Shown here one piece after another: positions 24,440-35,600 of a stretch of 64,000 nucleotides of DNA (its first letter is position 1; every line of letters starts with the position of its first letter). The notes below the pieces were generated by a model. It saw only the letters and a list, made by a program, of their open reading frames with translations. It did not search any database and was not told where the DNA came from. Origin of the DNA: Sapria himalayana (lineage: Eukaryota; Streptophyta; Magnoliopsida; Malpighiales; Rafflesiaceae). The translations under genes were made by a program, and so were the position numbers. The stretch spans positions 122,805 to 186,804 of the forward strand of contig JAREIK010003431.1 in the NCBI GenBank assembly GCA_029783825.1. The letters are read 5' to 3'.

Positions 24440-25690
24440 ATAGTTACATTTAGTTTAACATATAATTATATATAGATATATGCATACAAGTAGTTATAAG
24501 TAAATATAAATAAATGGATAAAAAGTTATAAACAATTATATAAATTTACATATATGTATACATATATGTTTCATAATTAAAAATAAAGTTATATTTATTT
24601 TATATAGAGTTTTTATAGTTATACAAATATTTATATATAGTTATACACATTTAGTTAAACTCTATGTTGTATGTTTTTATACATATGATTATAAATATAG
24701 TTACATGTGGTTATACATATAGTTATATGTATAGTTAAACTTATATTTATAAATGTATGTATATATATTTTTTCATATAATTTCATATATTTATACATAT
24801 AGTTATATATAGGTATGGAAATGCTAAAATACATTTTTATACTAATATATAAAAATGTATATTAAATACATGTTATTAATTATATATTTAAATATAGTTA
24901 CGTATAAAGTTTTTATAGTTATACATATAGTAAGATAGAATTATTTATAGTTATATGTTATTAAACATATAATATATATAGTTATAAAAATTTATATATC
25001 GTTAAACATTTAGTTATATATATATATATTCTTACAAGTAGTTATATTTAGTTATACATAAATATATACAATATTATAAACAAATATATAGATTTATATA
25101 TATGTATACATAGTTAAAAATATAGTTTTATTTAATTATATAAAATTTTATTTAGGTTATAAATATTTATATATATACACATATAATTAAACATAATGTT
25201 TTATGTTTTAATACATGTAATTATAAATATAGTTACATATGGTTATACATTTAGTTATGCATATAGTTATACTTATATTTATACATGCAGGTATATATAC
25301 TTATTCATATAATTTTATATATTTATACATATAGTTATGTATAGGTATAGATATAGTAAAATATATTTTTATATACTAATATATACAAATGTATATTAAA
25401 TATAAGATGTAAATTATAAAATTTAAATATAATTATATATAAAGATGTTATAGTTATATATATAATAATATACAATAATTTATAGTTATATGTTATTATA
25501 CATATAGTATATATAGCTAATAATATTTTTATATATTTAAACATATAGTTATAGTTATACAAATATGTATACATAGTTATACACATATAGTTAAATATAA
25601 TATTGTATGTTATTATACATGTAATTATAAATATTGTTACATGTGGGTATACATATAGTTACACAAATACTTATAATTCTAAACACTTAA
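24440..25690. repeat. AT-rich satellite-like array built on 'TATAGTTATA' words
   Basis: The region is almost only A and T with dense ATAGTTATA/CATATAGTTATA words. Longer-range copies are visible. The segment holding 'ATAAATATAGTTACATGTGG' (24,691) recurs at 25,223 and again, slightly changed, at 25,627. The spacings are about 532 and 404 bp. The copies are diverged and no gene is present. Confidence 0.75.
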
Positions 25691-25989
25691 AATAATTAAA
25701 TTTTAGTTGCGTTATAATGATAAAGATTTTTGAATCCAAGATTTCTAAAAAGTTACTAGTTGGATGGTTGGTAGCATCATTAAATGGGTGTAAGCCCTGA
25801 GTTTTAACCTATCATTGTTCTCTGAAGACGTATATTTTGATAAACTCTACGAGAATCAAAAATTTATTTTTTGATTTCTGAAACTATTATTTTAGATTTA
25901 AATTTTTTAAAAACTTATGTGAGAAAAACAAATTTAATGCATTTTGGTGCAACAAAAGTGGATAAAAGTTATAATATTATAGGATAATA
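25691..25989. other. Unassigned AT-rich stretch
   Basis: I see no domain, repeat pair or regulatory pattern here. Confidence 0.25.
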
Positions 25990-26390
25990 TGTTATGGGGA
26001 ACCAACATGAAAATAATTATATTTTTTTACAATTTTTAATTTTAATATAACATTTGGGGACCCAAATCAAAAATATTTATGATTTGGGTCTTCCAAATTC
26101 CTATATTGATAATTACCTTCCTTTTTTCATACAGAATGCATATACTTAAGTTTGCATATGAGTTTATTTAGAAACTCATTATTTCTTAAACAAAAACATA
26201 TGCATATGGAGTTCATAAATACTCTGTATGCATAAACATATGCATCAACTCGTTTTTGCATAATGAGTAAGCTGAAACGAGTTTATGCACAATGTTTTTT
26301 TTTTTAATTATATTGGGATAATTATGAGTATCCGAATATAGGTACTAAAATATAACCCAAATCATAGATTTTTTTTTGGATTCCATAACA
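25990..26390. mobile_element. MITE-like inverted repeat with TGTTATGG ends
   Basis: The segment begins TGTTATGGGGAACC and ends GGATTCCATAACA. Longer subterminal arms also pair imperfectly: 'TATTTATGATTTGGGT' (26,070-26,090) matches the inverse of 'ACCCAAATCATAGA' (26,355-26,368). A TA dinucleotide flanks both sides, which would fit a Tc1/mariner-like or Stowaway-like insertion, but in AT-rich sequence this is weak. It has no coding content. Confidence 0.5.
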
Positions 26391-26406
26391 TAATTATACA
26401 TAAAAT

Positions 26407-26436
26407 ATATGTGTGCGCGCGTGCGCGTGTGTGTGT
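26407..26436. repeat. (GT)n/(GC)n dinucleotide microsatellite
   Basis: This is a short alternating purine-pyrimidine run, GTGTGCGCGCGTGCGCGTGTGTGTG, written here only to show its composition; it is a potential Z-DNA former. Confidence 0.8.
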
Positions 26437-27069
26437 TAAGGATGAAAATATTAAGTATTATTATTATTAGTGTTGTGGAGGAATTCCTTTTTTTTTGCAA
26501 GGTTAGATAAAAGTTAATGCTGTTTTTTGATGCAACAAATTTTAAAAAATGATACTTTCATTGTCAAGAAAATCTATTTAATAAAACTTTAAAATTGAGC
26601 TAATTTAAGAAAATTCTTCTCAGAGCAATATTCCTGCCTTTTAGTGGTACTAATGCATTATATTGAATTATTTTTGTTATTTTGTTTTGTAATTTAAGAG
26701 ATGCAAGCCTAATATTTGTTTCTATTTGAAGATTAGGGTGATTAGGATTTCTTGTAATGAATGTAATTGCTACTTAAGAGCTATAAGGCTACTTTAATTT
26801 CTTTATCATCTTAAACTTTTTCTCCTTCTCTTATTGCTTCATCATCATCATCTTTTTCAACTTCTTTTTAAATAGTTTATAATCAAAAAAATAGTAATTT
26901 TAGTATTATTTAATATAAATTTTTATTCATATTTATATATTTATGAATTTTTTTATAATATCCTATTTTTATAATTATACGAGGAGATTGTGTCTTTCAA
27001 ATATCCCCCATCTATAGACCATAACATACCTTTAATATAAAAAAATATAAATAATGCTAAAAAAAATTA
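26437..27069. other. Unassigned AT-rich stretch
   Basis: I see no gene or repeat structure beyond short A/T and CATCAT runs. Confidence 0.25.
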
Positions 27070-27698
27070 AATTATTAAAAATTTGCGACGGAAATTATCA
27101 AAGCCCAAAAAGCTAGGTAAAAATCCCTAGCTAAATGCATATATTTTGAGAAAATAAATATTTAATGAATTATCGCTTCCAATTATATATAAAATTATAA
27201 ATAAAATAAATTCAGATAATTATTTAGTGATGGATTATGTCTGGATCTAATTAGCTAGAAAAATTTCATCACTAAATCCGTTGTTAAATTCATCATTTTT
27301 CTTTGAGCGGAATTTACAAAAATATTAGTGGCGAATTATGTCTAGATCTAGCTAGCTAGGAAAATTTCGTCACTAAATTCCATACTTTTCTTTACGTGGA
27401 ATTTACAAAAATATTAGTGACAGATTATGTATGGATATAATTAACTAGGGAAAATCCGTCGCTAAATTCATCGTTAAATTTCTCAATTTTCATTATGCAG
27501 AAATTTACAAAAAAAATAGCGACGGAAAATTTTTAATCGACCAATTCTGTAGCTATCTGTCGCTCATCTATTGTAAATTTTTATTTCAATATAAAATCAG
27601 AAAGTCCTTGCTTTTTCCTAGCTAATCCTTCACAATTTAGTTAGGAATTGATCCCCAGCTAAATTTTCCTAGCTAAATTGACATTTTCTTGTGGTGGA
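27070..27698. mobile_element. CACTA-type element end with subterminal repeats
   Basis: The right edge reads ...TTTTCTTGTGGTG. Its inverse, CACCACAAGAAAA, is one base from the common plant CACTA terminus CACTACAAGAAAA. Inside lie three to four diverged repeats of about 105 bp. Each has a part like 'ATTAGTGACAGATTATGT', a 'CTAGCTAG' or 'TAACTAGGG' core, and 'CGTCGCTAAATTC', plus isolated 'GCGACGGAAA' words. No matching left terminus was found. It is either a truncated non-autonomous copy or the far 5' end of the CACTA relic that begins at 23,020. Confidence 0.6.
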
Positions 27699-28277
27699 CT
27701 TCTATCTTGTATGCTAAGATAACACATATATTTTCATATCAACCTATATTTTATCCAACAAATGAACACAACATTGCCTAAGTACCAAAAATATATAATT
27801 ATACATAAGAAAATGAGTCAGTCATATAACTAAGTATCTTTCTGAAAATATAAGTTTTTTTACTCAGCTTGGATATTTGGATATTAGTTAGTTCACTACT
27901 TGGTTAGATTGTATATATAATTTCCATGAGATTGATATTTGAATTTAAATCTATTTTAATATTTCTATGACATATATACTTTTGAAATTCAATTAGACAA
28001 GAGATAAGCATCAAATGTGATTTGGAACAATATTAGAAATGATAAGTTCTAATATTGTAATAAAGTCACAACAATGGATGTGAGTAAGGTTAGAGAACAA
28101 AATTGAGTTTCCCATACAAGGTATATTTTATATTTTAGAAGTTTGAAAACATAAATATTTTATGTCCTTCGTGTATTTTTTTTAATTATGAAAATTGAAG
28201 ATATATTTTCATAAATATGTTTATAGTTAGTGTTCTAAACATAATTTAACCATAATAAATTAATTTTGTAAAAATTA
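27699..28277. other. Unassigned AT-rich stretch
   Basis: I see no feature. It separates the CACTA-type end from the Harbinger relic. Confidence 0.25.
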
Positions 28278-28500
28278 GGTGGCATTTGGTTTGGAAAAAA
28301 TTTTCTATTTTCTGTTTTTCATTTGATGGAAGTCATTTTCTGGTTTTTAAACTATTTTTTGAAAAATAGAGAATGTATTTTGTGTATATGATTGAAAATT
28401 TTTTGCTGAAAATGAAAACAGAAAAATGCGTTTTGTATGTATAATATAAAATATATTTTTTATATGTTAAAATAAACTTAAAAAAAACAATACATAACTG

Positions 28501-28700
28501 AATAAAATCATTCACAAAAAAAGTTTAAACATGATTTTGAACAAAATCATTCACAAAAGAGTTTAAACATGATTTTGAACAAAATCATTCACAAAATAGT
28601 TTATGCATGATTTTAAACAAAATGATTGACAAATACGGTCATGCATAATTTTGAACAAAATAAAAATCAAAAGAGTTCATGCATAATTCTGATCAAAATC
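28501..28700. repeat. Tandem array of ~38-40-bp units, about five copies
   Basis: The unit AAAATCATTCACAAAAGAG plus a TTTAAACATGATTTTGAAC half repeats about five times, with increasing divergence to the right (for example GCATGATTTTAAAC, GCATAATTCTGATC). Confidence 0.8.
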
Positions 28701-29000
28701 ATTCCACATTTATTCTGCCATGCCATCACAAATTTGTCTCATTTGTACTGTTTGGCTTGCATTTACTGTAATTGGGTATTGCTCTACACCATCTATTTTA
28801 TCATTGCGCATCAATATTTGTTCTATACTGTACTCCATGAATAATGTATCTAATGCGTGATGACGTCAAATAAAGTTGTGTAAAGTGCAACAAGATGTAG
28901 GAATTAGACGTTGGCTCCACAATGGATAGTTAGGTATGTACTTCATAATTAGAAATCTTGCTTTTAGTACCCAATATTTCGTTCAATGAGATCATAAAAC
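28680..29000 (-). pseudogene. C-terminal fragment of a PIF/Harbinger DDE transposase
   Basis: Read right to left the translation gives 'LIERNIGY', a stop, 'KQDF', then (after a stop) 'STYLTIHCGANV' and 'HLVALYTTLFDVITH'. In another frame the last part gives 'CCTLHNFI'. This is the order of the conserved tail of plant Harbinger transposases (ERxxGxxKxRF, then MPxYPxxxQ, then CCxLHNFI). Several stops and frame shifts break it. The upstream catalytic part is missing. Confidence 0.6.
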
Positions 29001-29507
29001 CATAAAAAGTGAGATCATAATTGAAAAATCAACAAGAAAATCAAAAACAACAAAACTATAAAGAAGCAGAAAAACATAACACCACTTAAATATAGCAGCA
29101 AAAAAAGCGAGATCATAAAACCATAAAACCCACATTTTCGATCGGTTTTAGTGTTACCCGTGATAGAGAAATGCATCGATTATACCTGCAGAAGCAAGAA
29201 GAAGCCGAGCAGACCCACAGATACAAGGGAAAAATCACACACGAGGCGTCGATCGGACAAGCAGAAGCAAGAAAAAAGCCGAGCAGACCCACAGTCACAG
29301 ACTAAAGGGAGGAATCGCACGCGAAATCAGATGGAAAATGAGGGATGGAGCATTCTCTGGCAAAGGGAGAGAACAACTTTTTATCGTTTTCTCATTTTAT
29401 TAAAAACAATCCCGTATTTTATCAAAAATGTAAAATGAAACAATGTCTTTTTTGGAAAAATGCGGAAAACTGGAAAATGAAAACTGAAAAACATCATACA
29501 GCAATTA

Positions 29508-29649
29508 GTCTTTCGGCTGGAATTTCAACGGGAGCACCTACGATAATGTAAAACATGGATAACCGACGATATATTGCGAGCTTGCGACCTGTCATTGTGA
29601 CCAACCCGCCACCGTTAGTACGATTGGTCTCCATCTAGCGTCCACAACA
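29508..29649 (+). promoter_or_regulatory. SWI3C 5' flank: leader and/or proximal promoter
   Basis: Only 142 bp separate the Harbinger relic from the proposed start codon at 29,650. The stretch is richer in C and G than its surroundings (GGGAGCACC, CCGACGATATATTGCGAGC, CCAACCCGCCACCG), as plant leaders often are. A weak TATA-like word (ATATATTG) lies near 29,569-29,576, but I cannot place the transcription start. The true promoter may lie inside or beyond the transposon. Confidence 0.4.
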
Positions 29650-29677
29650 ATGTCAGCTTCCCCTTCATTCCAAACAG
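29650..29677 (+). CDS. SWI3C: SWI3C coding exon 1 (28 nt, predicted)
   Basis: ATG at 29,650 opens nine codons plus one base (MSASPSFQT), ending ACAG|GTATTT. A 78-nt intron (29,678-29,755) follows, with a branch-like CTAAC at 29,716-29,720 and acceptor CATTAG. The split codon G|AT restores Asp before 'GRGKWKRKK'. The alternative is an unspliced start at ATG 29,722 (MLGFTLNLPTL), which keeps the same frame from 'DGRG' on. I prefer the spliced form because SWI3C proteins usually begin only a few residues before this basic motif. Confidence 0.6.
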
Positions 29678-32600
29678 GTATTTAGCAATATACTTATTCC
29701 CCCTCATTCTTCGGAACTAACTTGCTGGGTTTCACACTCAATTTGCCAACATTAGATGGTAGAGGCAAATGGAAGAGGAAGAAGCGGGAACTTCAAAGTA
29801 CTCGAAAACAACCGAAATCCGAGGATGTCGATGATGAGGACGACGATGATATTATTGAGGACGAAAACAATGAAAGGGAACAACCCGAAGACTTCGAAGA
29901 ACCCTCTATCACTGCTGGTCCTGCTCTCGATGGGAACGCTATTGAAACCGAAATCCTGACTGATGGCCTTCCTATATGCATCTTTCCTCCTGTGACTAAG
30001 TATAATGTGAATCGTGCTCATGCCTCAGTTATGTCCATAGTCGCTCTAGAGATAGCGAATTCAGCGAGGGGGTGTAGCGTGGAAATTAAAGGGAACGTGA
30101 TCAACTTGGAGAACGTAACTTATGGTCAGTTGCACTCGGCGTCCGTGGTGGGTGCAGCATCTGTCGCATCGGATCAGGAGAGAAGTGACGTTGGCAATTT
30201 AGCTGGTACGGGGAAGCCTCTCCAGGTCATGCGTGGAAAGGGCGTGATCAAGCAGTTTGGAAGCCGGGCTCATTTGGTTCCTTCTCATTCAGGCAAGCAG
30301 TTATTTTTTCCTGTCCCGTTTAGCTTTCAGGTTGCATGCTCGTTAAGTGGTGACATATATTTGTTTTTTACTATTCAATGATAGATCCAGGTGGGATTTT
30401 TGTGGTTATTCCAATGCCTGGAAGAAATGGATGATAAATTATTGCTTGACTATATGGAAGGGTGTTTCTAGTGGTAGTGCTCGGACATATGGTGCATCAA
30501 ATTTTCTTTGCTATGTTCCGACTGTCCACAAAATTAGGGGAATGCAGTTAGTTAACGAAGAAGTTAAGAACATAGGCTAAAGAAAAATCTTTCACTTACA
30601 ATAAAGGCTAGATTGGTGAAATGACTAATGACTAATATTTCCACATAATAGAAGTTTCCAAGCCTTATTCTAGATACTTATTTTTCCTTAAAAAAATTAT
30701 TTCTGAGTAATGAATTATGCTATCACCAAAAACAACTTGAATGTACCATCATATGATTGGATAAATACTAAATAAACTTAACATAAGTTAGTTGTAAAAT
30801 ATTTTAATTGTTATATTTAATTTGAAATTTACTTGTTTTATGAAAATAAACAAAAAAATATTTATTGTCAAATAAATAGTATAAATATGAAAAAATCTTC
30901 AATTGATGTGACAGATTTATCCAATAATCAATAGTTTTTCTACCTTATCTTTAAGTATATATATATATGAAGTGAATTAATCTTAACTAATAGTATATTA
31001 TCATGATGATTAGATAACTTTTATATATTTTTTTATTTGATATACTTTATAATCAAAATTAGAGGTGATTATTTATCATTACTAGTTCAACCTAACATAT
31101 CCTAGTATGACATAGGTCAAACTAACTTAGTATGACCCAGCACTACATAATCTAGTAGCTTAGTATCACTTGGTTTGGCCATTCTCTCTCTCTTTTTTTT
31201 GTAGGTAATCCAACTTGGCTTGGGTTCCTTTTCATGAGACCCATCCATATCTAGATTTAGACTTGGCATTGGCTAGGCTAATGTTTTCTTGGCTTGTATT
31301 TTGAGTAGGTTAGACCCATCTAGACCCTTTTCACTAAGTTAGCCACCTATAATGGTGGCCATGCTGATCAATTGTAGCTTGTCCTATTTTTTTAAAGATT
31401 ATATTATCATTAAAATATATTCTCAATATAATCAATGTTGACTAATTATTTTAGATTAAAAAAAATAATTTATTTTATTATATTTAAGAAAAAAAATTAT
31501 TTGGGGAACCCATATAATACTAGCACCCCACAAATAAATGGTGCATTATAATTGCACAATTAATAATAAATAAAAAGAATACAACTATAAATATGAAATT
31601 ATATGCTCATATCTCACATGTTTGATGTTCTCATCGTAAATATATAATAAGATAAGTAAAAATGAATATTCTTATACCTCCCAAGTTGATGCATAGATAT
31701 TTAGAATACTAAGTTAAGAGGAAACAAAAGTAATGTGAGATCCTCCAAAGATCATCATAAATATGTTAATTAATTTGTTAAAATATTAATTATGAGTTAT
31801 GACAATGATATCTTCGTACCTTGTTTGTATGTAGCATATTGAATTGAGATTATATGTTCATTGTCTGACTATGACAATAGAGAACAATAATAAAAGTGAC
31901 TAAAATTCATTATCAAGTAGATTCATGATTTAAATAATCTTACATGTAGTTATGCCCATTATTTTATACTTTGTTGCTATGTTGATTCTAGAAATTATTG
32001 TCTATTTATTTTTTGAGAAGATAAGATTATTTCTATGAAATAAGATATTAAATTTTAGAGATTTTTTTATATATCTAAGTGTATAAAGAGTAGCATGAAA
32101 GTGAATATAAAATAAATAATTTAGGAAATAATTAATAATATTGATTACATTGCCTATAATTTATATGATAATAGTCAATTATTATTTTATAATTTGCTAG
32201 TATCTAGTTGAGTCAACTAGATGACTCATCAAATAATATTATACACATAAAAATCTTATTTAATAGATAAATCATATTGGGGTAACTCACAAATATAGTG
32301 CTCTCATCAACATAATATAAAAAAAACTATAATAAAGGTAAAAATATATTATAACACTCCCATCAAATTAGTGCGTATATGTCTAAAATATCAAACTCAA
32401 AGGAAAGAATGATATATCAAGGTATCTTTAAGATATTCGTGAAAATGTTTGTTAGATTCTTTACTATCTAAATATATACTGTATTAATGGTTCCATCTTA
32501 GATCTTTCTATTGAGGAAGTATTTCACATTTATGTATTAGTTTACTAGTAAAATATTAAATTTGAGATTATATCTCTCGTTGTTTGATTATCACTATAAA

Positions 32601-35600
32601 GAGTAGTGAGAGAAGAAAGTAAATACATGATATTTTCTATTAAATGTCAAATTCAAAGTATCTCACAAGTAATAATTACTATTATATTAAATTTTATTTC
32701 TATATTATGTTTTGAAATAATTTTTTTTTATTTTTTTAGAAACTAAGATTATTTTTTTAAAAAAATTATAAAATCATATTATATATTTTCTTTCAGTGCA
32801 AGTTGGTTCTAATATGAATTCGAATGCCTAATTACTTGTAAGTATTCATGATTACTGAAAAATATCTAAAGTTTTTGATATTTATTCATGTATCTTAATA
32901 TGCAAAAACTTGAATTTAGATAAATAAGGTAAAGAGAATATAAGAAATGATTAATTATATAGATTGCATGTACTATATACAGTTAGGTTATAATCAGATA
33001 ATTAATTTCACTATAATTTTTATGTAAGTTATAAATTTAATTGTATGAATTGTATCATAATTAAAATTTGTACTTGAATTGATATGAATATTTGTTGGAG
33101 TATAATTCAAAATTTTAATATCTTCTAAGATTTTTTGTTTGAATTAATATTAGTATCTCATGAGTATTGGTATTTCTTGAGTTGAATGATTCTTAATTTA
33201 TAATTTTTTTATAAAAATATTATTCACATATATAATGAGTATATAGGTTTTAAATTGGATATGTTGGGTTGGCATTGCCCAAAACTTGGTGGCCCAATTA
33301 AGCCACTATGCTGTGTCGAACACAACATGAAATAAGTGTCCAATCTGAGCCGTGTTGGCATGGCTTGATAAGGGGTTGATTTGGCATGACCCTGATGACT
33401 TGCTTCTCTCAAAATGGCTTGCTGTGCATGTTGGATTAGATTGGGTCATTCTAGGTTGGGCTTGTAGTGACAGGACATTGACACTTGAGAGTGGGAGTGG
33501 GTACTAGCCAAGGCCAATGACCAGTACAATGATCAATTACCACTCACTAGTGGCCACAAGTCATTGCCCATCTAGCTTGTGGCTCTTGCTATTCTGTAGT
33601 GTTGGTGTCGCATTGTCATAATGGCATCGTGCATTATTTTTTTTATGTTTAAATTTTTAAGTACAAATCTAAATTTTTATAAATTAAAATATTTAAATTA
33701 AACTATAATGCACTATAAATTAAAATAAAAAAAATATCATAACTTGATAAAAAAATTGTATATATTTGATTTTTGATTTCATGATATAAGAAATAATAAT
33801 AAATTAAAAAAATTAAAAAGTACAATAGCATCAAAAATATGTATAATACTTAAAGGTGTCAAATGGGCGGTGGAGGCAGACACGATCCATTATTTGGTGA
33901 TCCACTTGGGCCACTGTGCCATATCATGTATGACATGACTCAAAAAGGATAGGCCCGGTATGGCTTGACTGACTTGAGTTTGTCGGATTCGAGTTGGTTT
34001 GTGCCAAGGCTTGTGGATTTCATTTCGGGTCATGCTGAGACATGATGGGACATATTTCTTTGGCCCGAAATTAAGTCATCTTTATATAGTGTCCATTTAG
34101 AATATATATAGTGAGCAGTAAGACATGCATAAGATGTATCAACGCAACTAGTCTAGATATTGGACGTCATAGATATCATATCACTATATTTCCTAAATTT
34201 ATTACTTATTATTTTTTTAATGTATAATATTTTAGTATATTATTCCTAGATGTAGACTTAGGAATCTTATGATATGCAGACTGAAAATAAGTCTGTATGA
34301 AATTGAATATACTTGGATTCTCCGAAAATATAATCGAAAGATCCATCGTGATAATTAGTTTGGACATGCCTCTCTTTCTAACTCATTATGATATATGAAG
34401 GGGGTTAACATAGAAGTTGAACTAGATCTAACTTCAAAAATCTCACACTTAAATTGAGTTTGTCTAAGATCTAATGTATCATATTTTTTGGTGTATTATT
34501 TAGCATGCCTCTTAAGGTATTCATTCCCACATGAACTTTTATAGTTTTATATTTTTTATAACATTTATATTATGTCAATTCTTTATTAATATTCATAATA
34601 TTTTTATTTTATATAATATTAAAGGGAGTCTAAACTATCAATTTTATTCTAATTTTTTATTTTTTAGATGTTTGGGTTGAGACCATGGGAGAAAATAAAG
34701 TTTCGGTGCCATTGGACCTTTTCGTTTGGTTATTATTATCTAAATTAAAATTATTGTTACATTAATGTTAATTTTGTTATTGTTATTGAAATTATTATTT
34801 TTTATTTTTTATTTTTATTAGTTTAATAATTATATTTAAATTATATTTTTTAAAATTAAATATTATTTATATTAAACTATTAATTAAAATAAAAATAAAA
34901 AAACTAAATAAAATTTAAAAAATAATACCTATAAAATATAAAATCTTATCTACTTGATGATGTGTGATATTCGATATTTGAATTTGATATTCATACCATA
35001 GTTTGCATCCGAGTCTTGAAAATAAAAAAAGAGAGATGATATAAGAGAGAGAGAAAATTAGAATGTCGATAAAAATAGGATATAAATTAGAGAATGAGAA
35101 GAGAATATTTATCGATATGAAATTTTTTAAAAAATTATTTTTTTAATTTTTTTAGATTTTTTTAAGTTTTTTTGGGAGAAATTCGATAGCCATTGCATTT
35201 CTGCCCCTAGCTATTAGGAGCGAATCCAACAGTTACAAAATAAGTTTTATTTATTTTTTTTTTATTTTTTTGACCATTGGGTTAGTTTCCAAAGCTTTGA
35301 CTTCTAGGCTTGGGGTCGGGTTGAGCCCAATGGCTAAAGGGAATCGGGTGGACGTTCGGGTGGTCGAGTTTGGTTCGTGCTTGAACTCGGTCCGAGATCT
35401 GGGTCACGGTTCGGGTTGGTCAATGAACTGTGCCTTCAAACCTGACAATTGGGTCGTGCCTTGCTTGACATGAGGCTCATGAGAGTTCTGTACGGCATGA
35501 CATGAATTTTGTCTCCTGCCAGTCTTGCATGGGTCCAGGCATGATTTTGTACCGTGCTGTGTCAGTCCATGCACGACTCAATTGAGCCGTGCTTCATGTT

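Larger units (their letters stand above)
28278..29504 (-). mobile_element. PIF/Harbinger-type relic just upstream of the SWI3C gene
   Basis: A TTA trinucleotide flanks both sides (28,275-28,277 and 29,505-29,507), as expected for PIF/Harbinger. The two edges are similar inverted sequences, both rich in TTTTC/GAAAA words (TTTTCTATTTTCTG on the left, GGAAAATGAAAACTG on the right), though the outermost bases match poorly. A piece of a Harbinger transposase lies inside on the minus strand. The element also holds a tandem array near 28,501-28,700 and a duplicated ~72-bp segment near 29,189 and 29,261. Confidence 0.6.

Noticed and set aside
30347..30580. Open frame after SWI3C exon 2
   Set aside because: No resemblance to SWI3C or any family I know; it lies inside the predicted intron.
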